Positions 17,487-28,818 of a stretch of DNA of 64,000 nt are shown here, one piece after another (positions within the stretch are counted from its first letter, which is position 1; each line of letters opens with the position of its first letter). Source of the DNA: Sandaracinobacteroides sp039808025 (lineage in GTDB: Bacteria; Pseudomonadota; Alphaproteobacteria; Sphingomonadales; Sphingomonadaceae); contig JBDHSK010000005.1 in the NCBI GenBank assembly GCA_039808025.1, positions 124,001-188,000 of the forward strand. Direction: 5' to 3'. Below the pieces are notes generated by a model. It was not told the DNA's origin. It was given only the letters and a program-made list of their open reading frames with translations, and searched no databases. Made by a program: the position numbers and the translations under genes.

Positions 17487-18680
17487 ATGACCAAGCACGA
17501 CAACGATCATTCTCCGCTCAATCCGCAGACGATTGCGGCGGCCCATGGCGTGGCCACCGATACGGCCTTCGGAGCGGTGGCGCCGCCACTTTATCTTTCC
17601 ACCACTTATACCTTTGCCGGCTACGACCAGCCGCGCCGCTTTGATTATGGCCGCAGTGGCAACCCGACGCGCGACATTCTCGGAGAGGCGCTGGCACAGC
17701 TGGAAGGCGGGGCAGGCGCAACCGTCACGGCAAGCGGGATGGCGGCGCTCGACCTGCTGATCAACCGCCTGAGTGCCGGAGATCTGATCATCGCCCCGCA
17801 CGACTGTTACGGTGGAACCATGCGGCTTCTGAAGGCGCGTGCCGACCGTGGTCATTGCCGGGTGGCGTTCGTCGATCAGGCCGATGATGCGGCGCTGGCG
17901 GCGGCCCTTGCGCAGGGCGCGGCACTGCTGCTGATCGAATCCCCCAGCAACCCGCTGATGCGTCTTGTCGATATTGCCGCACTGTCCGGCAAGGCCCATG
18001 CCGCCGGCGCCAGAGTGGCGGTCGACAACACCTTCTTGTCGCCTGCCGTGCAGCGGCCGCTGGCGCTGGGGGCCGATTATGTGGTGCACTCTACCACCAA
18101 GTTCCTCAATGGCCATTCCGATGTGATCGGCGGCGCGGTGATCGCCGCCGATCCGGACGAGGCGCTTGCCCTGCGCCAATGGGCGAACGTGGTGGGCTCG
18201 ACCGGTTCGCCCTTTGATGCCTGGGCGACTCTGCGCGGGTTGCGCACCCTGTTTGCCCGCATGGATCACCAGCAACGAAACGCCATGGCGGTGGCTACCT
18301 TCCTGGCAGGCCACCCGGCGGTGGAGGTGGTCCATTATCCCGGGCTGTCCACCCACCCCGGACATCAGCTGGCGCAGCGCCAGCAGCAGGGGTTTGGCGC
18401 CATGCTGAGCTTCGAGCTGAAGGGCGGGGTGGCGGCGGTGCGCCGCTTCGTGGACGCTGTGCGGGTATTCACACTTGCGGAATCGCTGGGTGGGGTGGAA
18501 AGCCTGGTTGCCCACCCCGCCACCATGACCCACGCCGACATGGGCGCCGAGGCCCGCGCCATCGCCGGTATTTCCGACAGCCTGCTGCGGCTGTCGATCG
18601 GCCTTGAATCAAGCGACGACCTGATCGCCGGCCTTGCCGACGGCCTAGCCGCCACTGCCGTGACCGGAAAGGACGTGTAG
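17487..18680 (+). CDS. metB: Trans-sulfuration PLP enzyme, cystathionine gamma-synthase / O-acylhomoserine sulfhydrylase type
   Basis: Cys/Met metabolism PLP-dependent enzyme of 397 residues. The PLP lysine is K205 in HSTTKFLNGHSD; D180 (VDNTF) contacts the cofactor; YGRSGNPTR and SLGGVESLV are the family signatures. The start at 17487 is used rather than the longer open frame from 17394 because it matches the normal N-terminus. Sequence alone does not separate MetB from MetZ or a gamma-lyase. It heads a co-directional run through purH, and a small membrane protein begins two bases after its stop. Confidence 0.88.
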   Translation: MTKHDNDHSPLNPQTIAAAHGVATDTAFGAVAPPLYLSTTYTFAGYDQPRRFDYGRSGNPTRDILGEALAQLEGGAGATVTASGMAALDLLINRLSAGDLIIAPHDCYGGTMRLLKARADRGHCRVAFVDQADDAALAAALAQGAALLLIESPSNPLMRLVDIAALSGKAHAAGARVAVDNTFLSPAVQRPLALGADYVVHSTTKFLNGHSDVIGGAVIAADPDEALALRQWANVVGSTGSPFDAWATLRGLRTLFARMDHQQRNAMAVATFLAGHPAVEVVHYPGLSTHPGHQLAQRQQQGFGAMLSFELKGGVAAVRRFVDAVRVFTLAESLGGVESLVAHPATMTHADMGAEARAIAGISDSLLRLSIGLESSDDLIAGLADGLAATAVTGKDV

Positions 18681-18682
18681 AA

Positions 18683-18940
18683 ATGCCCCACCATGTCATC
18701 CTGATCGATGTTCTGGGCCTGCTGATGGTGATCGCCGGCTTCACCATGGCCTTCCGACAGGGGTTCGTGCGGCGGCTTCTCAACCAGCCGGAAGTGGCGC
18801 GCGGCACCGGCGCCGACGACGAGGAGGGCGACGCCCTTACCTATGTGCTGCGGCTGGCCGGCGTGATGATGATGGTGTTCGGGCTGGCGCTTGCCGGTAT
18901 GTTCACCCTGTTCAACATGGCTGGTATCGGCTGGCTGTGA
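18683..18940 (+). CDS. Small two-helix membrane protein of unknown function
   Basis: An 85-residue protein with two hydrophobic segments (about 5-24 and 57-82) joined by an acidic loop (GADDEEGD). It starts two bases after the metB stop and is followed 27 bases later by the redoxin gene, so it is translated with them. I do not recognise the family. Confidence 0.75.
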   Translation: MPHHVILIDVLGLLMVIAGFTMAFRQGFVRRLLNQPEVARGTGADDEEGDALTYVLRLAGVMMMVFGLALAGMFTLFNMAGIGWL

Positions 18941-18967
18941 GTGATGGCAGGATGACGGAGGTGTAGC

Positions 18968-19438
18968 ATGCCGCGCATGGCCCCTGACTGGCAGGTCAGC
19001 CGATGGTTCAACAGCCCGCCGCTGACCCTGGCCGATCTGCGCGGCCGGGTTGTGGCCTTGCATGCGTTTCAGATGCTGTGCCCCGGCTGCGTGCAGGCCG
19101 GGCTGCCGCAGGCCCAGCGTCTGGCCCGCCTGTTCGATCCGGCGAAGGTGGCGGTGATCGGGCTGCACACGGTGTTCGAGCACCATGAGGCCATGACTCC
19201 GGCGGCTCTCGCGGTGTTCATCAAGGAATATCGGCTGGAATTTCCCATCGGAGTCGACATGCCCGCTGAAACAGGGCCGCTGCCGCAGACCATGGCGGCC
19301 TATGCCATGCAGGGCACCCCGACACTTGTTCTGATCGACCGGCAGGGGCGGCTGCGCAAGCAGCATCTGGGAACCGAAAGCGATCTGCAGGTCGGTGTCG
19401 ATATCGGCTACCTGCTGGCGGAAAGGGATGCGCCATGA
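18968..19438 (+). CDS. Thioredoxin-fold redoxin (TlpA/AhpC-TSA-like)
   Basis: A 156-residue redoxin with a CPGC motif (C38/C41) after a LHAFQML strand, and the cis-proline 'GTPTLVL' near residue 115. There is no signal peptide, so it is cytosolic, unlike TlpA. It overlaps the following DUF488 gene by four bases. Redox partner unknown; its place between sulfur metabolism and DUF488 genes suggests a thiol-related task. Confidence 0.8.
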   Translation: MPRMAPDWQVSRWFNSPPLTLADLRGRVVALHAFQMLCPGCVQAGLPQAQRLARLFDPAKVAVIGLHTVFEHHEAMTPAALAVFIKEYRLEFPIGVDMPAETGPLPQTMAAYAMQGTPTLVLIDRQGRLRKQHLGTESDLQVGVDIGYLLAERDAP

Positions 19439-19821
19439 CGGGGACGCGACCGGGCCGCATCCGCGTCAGGCGGATCTATACGGCGGCTGCTTCCGACGAC
19501 GGGAAGCGGGTGCTGGTCGATCGTGTCTGGCCACGCGGCATGTCGAAGGAGCGGGCAGCCCTTGACCTGTGGCTGAAGGACATCGGCCCCAGTGATGCGC
19601 TGCGCCACTGGTTCGGCCATGAACCCGCGCGCTATCCCGAGTTCCGTGACCGTTACTTCCACGAGCTCGATTCCAACCCGGCGGTGGTGCAGCAACTGTG
19701 CGACCTTGCCGACAGGGGCGATGTGACGCTTCTGTATTCGGCGCACGACGAAGCGCATAACCAGGCGGTGGTGCTGGCCGAGTATCTGGCGGCGCGCGGC
19801 TACAAGGTGACAGACGGCTGA
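19435..19821 (+). CDS. DUF488 family protein, YeaO type
   Basis: A 128-residue soluble protein with the signature of the short DUF488 group: VRRIYTAAASDDGKRVLVDR, WPRGMSKE, and the C-terminal TLLYSAHDEAHNQAVVL. Its start overlaps the redoxin stop (ATGA) and its stop is three bases before the next DUF488 gene, so the three are translationally linked. The biochemical role is not established. Confidence 0.82.
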   Translation: MTGTRPGRIRVRRIYTAAASDDGKRVLVDRVWPRGMSKERAALDLWLKDIGPSDALRHWFGHEPARYPEFRDRYFHELDSNPAVVQQLCDLADRGDVTLLYSAHDEAHNQAVVLAEYLAARGYKVTDG

Positions 19822-19824
19822 GCG

Positions 19825-20400
19825 ATGCGCGACAGCGCCCGCCTGCCATTCTTTACCATCGGCCATTCCACCCGCACGCTTGCGGCCTTCGTGGCGCTGC
19901 TGAAGCGGGCCGGGGTGACGTCTGTGGCCGATATCCGCACCGTGCCGCGCTCCCGCACCAACCCGCAGTTCAACCGCGACACCCTGCCCGCGGGGCTGGA
20001 AGCCGCCGGCATTGGCTATACCCATATCGCGGCATTGGGGGGTCTGCGCGGCAAGACCGCCGGAATGGCGGCAGCGGTGAACGGCTATTGGCAGAACGCC
20101 AGTTTTCACCGCTATGCCGATTATGCCCTAACGCCGGCCTTTGCCGAAGGTCTTGGGCAGCTGATCGCCCTTGGCCGCGCCCGGCCCACTGCCATGATGT
20201 GCGCCGAGGCCGTGTGGTGGCGCTGTCATCGCCGCATCGTTGCCGACCATCTGCTGGCGCGCGGCGAGACGGTGTTCCACCTGATGGGCGACGACCGCAT
20301 CGAGCCTGCCCGCCTTACCCCGGCGGCGGTGATCGATGCCGCCGGTCAGCTCAGTTATCCGTCAGCAGTTGCTACAGGCCCGTCTTCCAACACCCCTTGA
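19825..20400 (+). CDS. DUF488 family protein, long type with conserved Cys motif
   Basis: A 191-residue member of the longer DUF488 group: FFTIGHSTRT at the N-terminus, DIRTVPRSRTNPQFN, and the diagnostic MCAEAVWWRCHRRIVAD at about residues 125-141. It differs from the shorter DUF488 protein encoded just upstream, so the pair is not a recent duplication. It is followed by purH after 31 bases. Function unknown. Confidence 0.85.
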   Translation: MRDSARLPFFTIGHSTRTLAAFVALLKRAGVTSVADIRTVPRSRTNPQFNRDTLPAGLEAAGIGYTHIAALGGLRGKTAGMAAAVNGYWQNASFHRYADYALTPAFAEGLGQLIALGRARPTAMMCAEAVWWRCHRRIVADHLLARGETVFHLMGDDRIEPARLTPAAVIDAAGQLSYPSAVATGPSSNTP

Positions 20401-20431
20401 ACCTTCGGGGTGCCTGCTCTTACAGGGCGAC

Positions 20432-22006
20432 ATGACTGATATTCTCCCCATCCGCCGCGCCCTGCTCTCGGTCTCCGACAAGACGGGCCTCGTTGATTTT
20501 GCCCGGGCGCTGGTGGCCCATGGCGCCGAACTGCTGTCAACCGGCGGCACCGCCAAAGCGCTGCGTGACGCCGGCCTGCCGGTGAAGGATATTTCCGAGC
20601 ATACCGGCTTTCCCGAGATGATGGACGGCCGGGTGAAAACCCTGCATCCCAAGGTGCATGGCGGGCTGCTGGCGCTGCGCGACAATGCCGAGCATCAGGC
20701 CGCCGCCGCCGCCCACGCCATCGCCCCCATCGATATGGTGGTGGTGAACCTCTACCCGTTCGAGGCAACCGTCGCCAAGGGGGCCGAGCGCCCCGAAATC
20801 ATCGAGAACATCGATATCGGCGGCCCGTCGATGGTGCGTTCGGCTGCCAAGAACCACGCCTTTGTCACCGTGGTGACCGATGTGGCCGATTATGAAGCGC
20901 TTGCCGGCGAACTGGCTGGCGGCGGCATCAGCCTTACCAGCCGCCGCCGGCTGGCCGCCAAGGCCTTCCAGACCACGGCGGCCTACGACGGCGCCATTGC
21001 CAGCTGGTTCGCCTTTGCTGACCAGCAGGAAATGTTCCCCGAGGTGCTGCCGGTGGTGATGCGCCGCTCCGACACCCTGCGTTATGGCGAAAACCCCCAC
21101 CAGCAGGCGGCGCTCTATCGGGCCCAGGGGGTGCCAGCCGGAATTGCCAATGCCGAACTGGTGCAGGGCAAGGCGCTTTCCTACAACAACATCGCTGACG
21201 CCGATGGCGCTTTGAACCTGATCGCCGAGTTTCACGACAAGCCGCCGACGGTTGCCATCATCAAGCACGCCAACCCCTGCGGCGTGGCAACCGCCGCCAC
21301 CTTGATCGCCGCCTATGAGGAAGCCAAGGCAACCGATCCGGTCTCGGCCTTTGGCGGCATCATCGCCCTCAACCGTCCGCTCGATGGGCCGACCGCCGAA
21401 GCGATCACCGAACTGTTCACAGAGGTAATCATCGCGCCGGGCGCCGACGCGGCGGCGCGACAGGCGGTGGCGCGCAAGAAGAACCTGCGGCTGCTGCTGG
21501 CGCCGTTGCCCAACCCCGAACGTACCGGGCTGGTGGTGAAGACGGTTTCGGGCGGCTTCCTGGTGCAAAGCCGCGACAACCGGCTGATCGAGCAGGTGCA
21601 GGTGGTGACGAAGCGCCAGCCGACCGCGCAGGAACTGGCCGACATGCTGTTTGCCTGGACGGTTGCCAAGCATGTGAAATCGAACGCTATCGTTTACGCC
21701 AAAGATGGCGTGACGGCCGGGATCGGCGCCGGGCAGATGAGCCGGGTCGATTCCGCGCGGATTGCGGCGTTGAAGGCGCGCGACGCCGCCGAGGCAGCGG
21801 GCTGGCCACAGCCGCGCACTGTGGGAAGCGCCGTTGCCTCTGATGCCTTTTTTCCGTTTGCCGATGGCCTGCTGGCGGCAGTGAAGGCCGGGGCCACCGC
21901 AGTGATCCAGCCCGGCGGCTCGGTGCGCGACTCTGAAGTGATTGCGGCGGCCGATGATCATGGCCTTGCCATGGCCTTTACCGCCATGCGCCATTTCAAC
22001 CACTGA
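20432..22006 (+). CDS. purH: Bifunctional AICAR transformylase / IMP cyclohydrolase PurH
   Basis: Catalyses the last two steps of IMP synthesis. The N-terminal IMP cyclohydrolase (MGS-like) domain covers about 1-195 (LLSVSDKTGL, STGGTAKAL, KTLHPKVHGG). The transformylase domain follows, with IIKHANPCGVA and GAGQMSRVDSARI. At 524 residues it is full length. The start at 20432 is the only one giving the normal N-terminus. It lies at the end of the metB-DUF488 run and seven bases before a DMT gene. Confidence 0.97.
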   Translation: MTDILPIRRALLSVSDKTGLVDFARALVAHGAELLSTGGTAKALRDAGLPVKDISEHTGFPEMMDGRVKTLHPKVHGGLLALRDNAEHQAAAAAHAIAPIDMVVVNLYPFEATVAKGAERPEIIENIDIGGPSMVRSAAKNHAFVTVVTDVADYEALAGELAGGGISLTSRRRLAAKAFQTTAAYDGAIASWFAFADQQEMFPEVLPVVMRRSDTLRYGENPHQQAALYRAQGVPAGIANAELVQGKALSYNNIADADGALNLIAEFHDKPPTVAIIKHANPCGVATAATLIAAYEEAKATDPVSAFGGIIALNRPLDGPTAEAITELFTEVIIAPGADAAARQAVARKKNLRLLLAPLPNPERTGLVVKTVSGGFLVQSRDNRLIEQVQVVTKRQPTAQELADMLFAWTVAKHVKSNAIVYAKDGVTAGIGAGQMSRVDSARIAALKARDAAEAAGWPQPRTVGSAVASDAFFPFADGLLAAVKAGATAVIQPGGSVRDSEVIAAADDHGLAMAFTAMRHFNH

Positions 22007-22013
22007 TCGCGCC

Positions 22014-22895
22014 ATGGCGGCCACCACCCTGCGCGCCATGGGCTGGATGCTGCTGGCCTGCTTTGCCTTTGCAGTGCTGTGGGTGCTGGTGCGGCTGGCA
22101 GCGCAGGAACTGCACCCGTTCGTGATCGTGCTGTGGCGCTGCCTGTTCGGGGTGGTGTGGCTGCTGCCGATGATGGCGGTATCGCCGCAGCTGCTGGGGC
22201 GGCAGCGGCTTCCCGCCCATATCCGCCGCGCCACGGCTGGAATCATTGCCATCGGTGCCTTGTATTACGCCATAGCCACCACCCCGTTCGCGCAGGTGGC
22301 GGGCATCGGTTATGCGGCGCCGCTGGTGGCGACGGTGCTGGCAATGCTGCTGCTGCGTCAGCCGGTGGGGCCGTTGCGGCTGGCGGCGCTGGTGCTGGGG
22401 GTGCTGGGCCTGCTGCTGGTGGTAAGGCCCGGCGTTGCCCCCTTCACGCCTGGCCTTGGGGCAGCGCTGCTGGGCACCCTGGTTACCGGGTTTTCGGTGC
22501 TGGTGGTGCGAACCCTGCCCGACAGCGACGACCCGCGCGCCACGGTGGTGTGGAGCTTTCTGCTGATGGCGCCGGCGGCGCTGGTGCTGGCACTGCCGTT
22601 CTGGAGCTGGCCAACCGCGCATCTGTGGGGGATACTGGCGGGGATCGGTGCGGCAGCGGCCTCGGGGCAACTGGCGCTGGCCCGCGCCTTGGCGGGGGCG
22701 GATGCAGCAACCGTCATGCCGCTTGACCTACTGCGGCTGGTGCTGGTGGCCATGGCGGGGGCAGCGCTGTTTGCCGAGGGATACGACTGGGTGGTGCTGA
22801 CCGGCGGCCTGATCGTCTGCGGTGCCGCCTCGCTGGTGGTGTGGCGCGAACAGCATCTGGCCCGCGCTGCCCGGCTGGGCGCCAACGACAACTGA
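22014..22895 (+). CDS. DMT/EamA family transporter
   Basis: A 293-residue inner-membrane protein with ten predicted hydrophobic segments in two EamA repeats. The ATG at 22014 is eight bases after the purH stop, so it is probably translated from the purH transcript. The substrate cannot be inferred; purine-related export would be guesswork. It converges on acs with only 44 bases between the stop codons. Confidence 0.85.
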   Translation: MAATTLRAMGWMLLACFAFAVLWVLVRLAAQELHPFVIVLWRCLFGVVWLLPMMAVSPQLLGRQRLPAHIRRATAGIIAIGALYYAIATTPFAQVAGIGYAAPLVATVLAMLLLRQPVGPLRLAALVLGVLGLLLVVRPGVAPFTPGLGAALLGTLVTGFSVLVVRTLPDSDDPRATVVWSFLLMAPAALVLALPFWSWPTAHLWGILAGIGAAAASGQLALARALAGADAATVMPLDLLRLVLVAMAGAALFAEGYDWVVLTGGLIVCGAASLVVWREQHLARAARLGANDN

Positions 22896-22939
22896 CCGGT
22901 CCTGGCCGATCCTGGGCTGTGGTGCAGCGCTTGCGCCGG

Positions 22940-24883
<1,944 letters not shown>

Positions 24884-25013
24884 GGCCCACTCCTCACCTC
24901 GGGGCTACCTTAACCAGCCACCGGCGTGGTTGCCAACCCGCTCGTTCACTGTGGCGGTGCAGCATGATCTCGGCTAGGGATGGCGGGAATCAGCTAGGAA
25001 TGGGTGGATCGAC

Positions 25014-27182
25014 ATGAACAAGGTGGCACGGGCCGGGTTGCAGGTGGATGGCGGGCTGGCGAACTTCATCGAGAAGGAAGCCATTGCCGGCACCGGGCTT
25101 GATGTTGCGGCATTCTGGTCGGGGTTTGCCGCCTTGCTTGGCCGACTGGCGCCGCGCAATGCCGCCCTGATGGCCCGGCGGGACCAGTTGCAGGCCGCCA
25201 TCGACGACTGGTACCGGGGCACCACCGGCCAGCCCTTTGATGTTGCAGCGCACCGCAAAGAGCTGGAGCGGATCGGCTATCTGGTGGAACAGCCGCAGCC
25301 ATTCCATATTGCCACCCGGAACGTCGATCGCGAACTGTCGCAGGTGGCAGGGCCGCAGCTGGTGGTTCCGGCCAGCAATGCCCGCTATGCCCTGAATGCC
25401 GCCAACGCCCGCTGGGGCAGCCTTTATGATGCCCTCTATGGCACCGATGCGCTGGGCACCCCGCCGACGGGCAAGGGGTATGACAAGGCGCGTGGTGCCG
25501 AAGTGATCGCCCGGGGCCGCAAGTTCCTTGATGACACGGCGCCGCTTGCCGGGTCCAGCCATGCCGACATCGACGGCTACAAGGTGGCAGGCGGCCAATT
25601 GCTGGCAGTGGCGGGTGGCGCCACGGTGGCACTCGCCGATCCTTCGTTGTTTGCCGGATGGCGGGGGGAAGCGGCTGCGCCCGAGGCCATCCTGTTGCGC
25701 CACCACGGGCTGCATGTGGAAATCGTCATCGATCGCCACAGCCGCATCGGCAAAGATGACCGGGCGGGGATCGCCGACATCGTTCTTGAGGCGGCGATTT
25801 CGACCATCATCGATGTCGAGGATTCCGTCGCTGCCGTCGATGGCGCCGACAAGGTGGAGGTGTATCGCAACTGGCTGGGCCTGATGCGCGGCGACCTGAC
25901 CGCCAGTTTTGACAAGGGTGGCGTCACGGAGACCCGCATGCTGGCGGCCGACCGCAGCTATACCGCTGCCGATGGCCAGCCGCTGGTGCTGTCTGGCCGG
26001 TCGCTGCTGCTGGTGCGCAATGTCGGCCACCATATGCTGACCGATATCGTGCAGCTTGCCGATGGGTCGCCGGTTCCCGAAACCATGGTCGATGCGGTGG
26101 TGACCAGCCTGTGCGCCCTTCACGATCTGGCCGGCAAGGGCCGGTATCGCAACAGCCGCGAGGGCAGCATCCATATCGTCAAGCCCAAGCTGCACGGACC
26201 CGAGGAGGTCGCATTCGCCTGCGAGCTGTTCGCTGAGGTGGAAACGCTTCTGGGCCTGAAGCCCGACACGCTGAAGATCGGTGTGATGGATGAAGAACGC
26301 CGCACTTCGGCCAATCTGGCGGCGGTCATTCATGCCGCGCGCAACCGGCTGGTGTTCATCAACACCGGTTTTCTCGATCGCACCGGCGACGAGATCCACA
26401 CCATGATGGAAGGCGGGCCGGTCATCGCCAAGAACAGCATCAAGGGCAGCGGCTGGATCGCCGCCTACGAGGCGCGCAATGTCGGTATCGGCCTTGCCTG
26501 CGGGCTGGCGGGGCGCGCCCAGATTGGCAAGGGCATGTGGGCGGCCCCCGACCGCATGGCCGACATGCTGGCGCAGAAGGTCGGGCACCCGCAGGCCGGG
26601 GCCAGCACCGCCTGGGTGCCGTCACCCACAGCCGCCACGTTGCATGCGCTGCACTATCACCAGGTTGATGTGGCGGCGCGACAGGCGGAACTGGCGAAAG
26701 ATCCGGTCACCGACGATCTCGACCGGCTGCTGACACCGCCCTTTGCCACCGGCACCAACTTTTCCGAAGCCGAGATCAGGGCCGAGCTTGAGAACAACTG
26801 CCAGGGGATATTGGGCTATGTGGTGCGCTGGGTCGATCAGGGGGTGGGCTGCTCGAAAGTGCCCGACATCCACGATATTGGTCTGATGGAAGATCGCGCC
26901 ACCTTGCGCATTTCCTCTCAGCACATCGCCAACTGGCTGAAGCACGGAATCACCGACCGGGAAGCCGTGGAGGCAACGCTGCGGCGCATGGCGGCCGTCG
27001 TCGATCAGCAGAACGCCGGAGATGCCGCCTATCGGCCCATGGCCCCGGCCTTCGACGGTCCGGCGTTTGCCGCTGCCCGCGAGTTGATCTTCAGCGGCTG
27101 CGCCGTCGCCAACGGCTATACCGAGTTTGCACTGACGAAATGGCGGCTGGCAGCCAAGGCGGCTGAGCGGCAGCCAGCGTAA
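25014..27182 (+). CDS. glcB: Malate synthase G
   Basis: Condenses glyoxylate with acetyl-CoA. The product is 722 residues, the G-isoform length (the A isoform is about 530). The TIM-barrel motifs are recognisable: TIIDVEDSVAAVD near residue 265-277 and HTMMEGGPV near 463. It diverges from acs. No isocitrate lyase gene is visible in the window, so either it lies elsewhere or glyoxylate comes from glycolate or purine breakdown. Confidence 0.97.
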   Translation: MNKVARAGLQVDGGLANFIEKEAIAGTGLDVAAFWSGFAALLGRLAPRNAALMARRDQLQAAIDDWYRGTTGQPFDVAAHRKELERIGYLVEQPQPFHIATRNVDRELSQVAGPQLVVPASNARYALNAANARWGSLYDALYGTDALGTPPTGKGYDKARGAEVIARGRKFLDDTAPLAGSSHADIDGYKVAGGQLLAVAGGATVALADPSLFAGWRGEAAAPEAILLRHHGLHVEIVIDRHSRIGKDDRAGIADIVLEAAISTIIDVEDSVAAVDGADKVEVYRNWLGLMRGDLTASFDKGGVTETRMLAADRSYTAADGQPLVLSGRSLLLVRNVGHHMLTDIVQLADGSPVPETMVDAVVTSLCALHDLAGKGRYRNSREGSIHIVKPKLHGPEEVAFACELFAEVETLLGLKPDTLKIGVMDEERRTSANLAAVIHAARNRLVFINTGFLDRTGDEIHTMMEGGPVIAKNSIKGSGWIAAYEARNVGIGLACGLAGRAQIGKGMWAAPDRMADMLAQKVGHPQAGASTAWVPSPTAATLHALHYHQVDVAARQAELAKDPVTDDLDRLLTPPFATGTNFSEAEIRAELENNCQGILGYVVRWVDQGVGCSKVPDIHDIGLMEDRATLRISSQHIANWLKHGITDREAVEATLRRMAAVVDQQNAGDAAYRPMAPAFDGPAFAAARELIFSGCAVANGYTEFALTKWRLAAKAAERQPA

Positions 27183-27285
27183 CCTGCTGAACCCGCCGCG
27201 CCAATTTGCACTGTTTCCGCTTGTTGCTATTGTAGCGGGCTGATAGCATCCGTCCTGCCGGCAGTATTTGCGTCAGGGGGAAAGT

Positions 27286-27999
27286 GTGGGCTTCTTTCAC
27301 AAGGCAGGTGATGCTGTATCGCGCATGCATCTTTTTCTGTATCGCCGCTACAGGATTGAGGCGCGCCGCCACCGGACTTTCGAAATGGTCTGGGAAATGG
27401 CCGCCCGCGACAGTGCGGAATTTATCTATGCCCATATGGAACAGGCGGTAATATTTCGGGATCGTAACGAATTCTGGCGTCATATTCTGACTATCGTGCC
27501 CGACAGTGGACAGCTGCTGGAGGTGGGGGTATTCCGGGGGCTGTCGATCAACATGATCGCCGATGACCGCAGCCGGCGCGGAGACACCCGCACCATTCAC
27601 GGATTCGACAGTTTCGAAGGGTTGCAGGAAGACTGGAGCGGTGAGGCCCTGCCCAGCGGCTTTTTCAATCAGACTGGAGCGTTGCCGGCGGTGCGCCCCA
27701 ATGTAAGACTGCACAAGGGCTGGGTGCAGGATACGCTTGCGCCGTTCATGGAAAGCACCAGCGAAAAGCAGGTGGCATTACTGCATATCGATACGGATAC
27801 CTATACGCCCGCCCGGTTCACACTTGAAACGGCGATGCCATATCTAAGGCCCGGTTCGATCATCGTCTTTGACGAGCTGATCGGGTACCCCAACTGGCAG
27901 AACCATGAATACAAGGCTCTGAACGAATGTCTCGACAGTAGCCGTTATGAATTCATTGCCTTCACCAGCCGTCAGGCGGCGTTGCGGCTGCTGCACTGA
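27286..27999 (+). CDS. TylF/MycF-like SAM-dependent methyltransferase
   Basis: A 237-residue Rossmann-fold methyltransferase. The SAM loop is LLEVGVFRGLSINMIAD, followed by HGFDSFEGL and a metal-binding HIDTDTY, all typical of TylF-type sugar O-methyltransferases. The start is a GTG at 27286 with CAGGGGGAAA just upstream; a TTG at 27268 is less likely. It sits alone between glcB and the convergent gmk, its codon use looks less G+C-rich than its neighbours', and no sugar-biosynthesis genes flank it. The substrate could be a surface polysaccharide or a small-molecule sugar. Confidence 0.75.
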   Translation: MGFFHKAGDAVSRMHLFLYRRYRIEARRHRTFEMVWEMAARDSAEFIYAHMEQAVIFRDRNEFWRHILTIVPDSGQLLEVGVFRGLSINMIADDRSRRGDTRTIHGFDSFEGLQEDWSGEALPSGFFNQTGALPAVRPNVRLHKGWVQDTLAPFMESTSEKQVALLHIDTDTYTPARFTLETAMPYLRPGSIIVFDELIGYPNWQNHEYKALNECLDSSRYEFIAFTSRQAALRLLH

Positions 28000-28053
28000 T
28001 CTCGGGGTTCAGCCCGGCTGCGGCTGTGCTTCTGGCCGGGGTGGCCTTGCCGG

Positions 28054-28695
28054 TTATTCTGGTGCGCGCAACAGCTGGCGCACGAAGCCCGCAAGCCCCA
28101 GTTGACGGGGGCGGGCAAGACGGGCGCTGGTGAGAATGGCGCGGATGTCGGCAAGGCACTGGTCGGCATCATCGTTTACCAGCACATGGTCATATTCGGC
28201 CCAGTGGCTGATCTCATCGGCGGCGCGCGCCATGCGGCCGGCGATCACCGCCTCGCTGTCGGCGCCGCGCGATTGCAGCCGCCGGTGCAGTTCGTCCATC
28301 GATGGCGGCAGCAGAAAGATCGACACCAAGTCGCTGCCCGCCTGGGTCTGGCGCAGCTGCTGGGTACCCTGCCAGTCGACATCAAACAGGATATCGCGGC
28401 CTTGCGCCAGCGCTTCCTCGACGGGTGCGCGGGGGGTGCCATAGCGATTGTCGAACACCCGCGCCCACTCCAGCAGGGCGCCGTCGGCGATCAGGCGGTC
28501 GAAACCGTCATCGTTGACGAAATGATAATCCTGTCCGTCGATTTCTCCGGGACGCGGCGGGCGGGTGGTGGCTGAAACCGACAGGCGGATGTCGCTGTCG
28601 TCAGCCAGCAGACGCCGCGACATGGTGGTCTTGCCGGCGCCCGATGGCGACGACAGCACGAGCATCAGCCCGCGGCGGGAAGACGTTGGCAGCAT
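28054..28695 (-). CDS. gmk: Guanylate kinase
   Basis: Phosphorylates GMP to GDP. P-loop GAGKTT at residues 19-24, then SVSATTRPPRPGE (GMP binding) and DIDWQG-like motif FDVDWQG. The length, 213 residues, is typical. It diverges from the TPR gene across about 120 bases. It converges on the methyltransferase. Confidence 0.97.
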   Translation of the reverse strand: MLPTSSRRGLMLVLSSPSGAGKTTMSRRLLADDSDIRLSVSATTRPPRPGEIDGQDYHFVNDDGFDRLIADGALLEWARVFDNRYGTPRAPVEEALAQGRDILFDVDWQGTQQLRQTQAGSDLVSIFLLPPSMDELHRRLQSRGADSEAVIAGRMARAADEISHWAEYDHVLVNDDADQCLADIRAILTSARLARPRQLGLAGFVRQLLRAPE

Positions 28696-28818
28696 GCCGC
28701 CCGTTAGCGCGCCGCTCGCCGTTTGTCATGATGCCATGCATCATCTGTCGCAACACGCCGCGTTTTCCCGGCAAAGCAGTCGACGCTGGCGGGCAAGCCG
28801 GCTATCATAGGCCCGGAC

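Noticed and set aside
27183..27285. Terminator after glcB
   Set aside because: The hairpin stem is only about five base pairs and there is no T tract.
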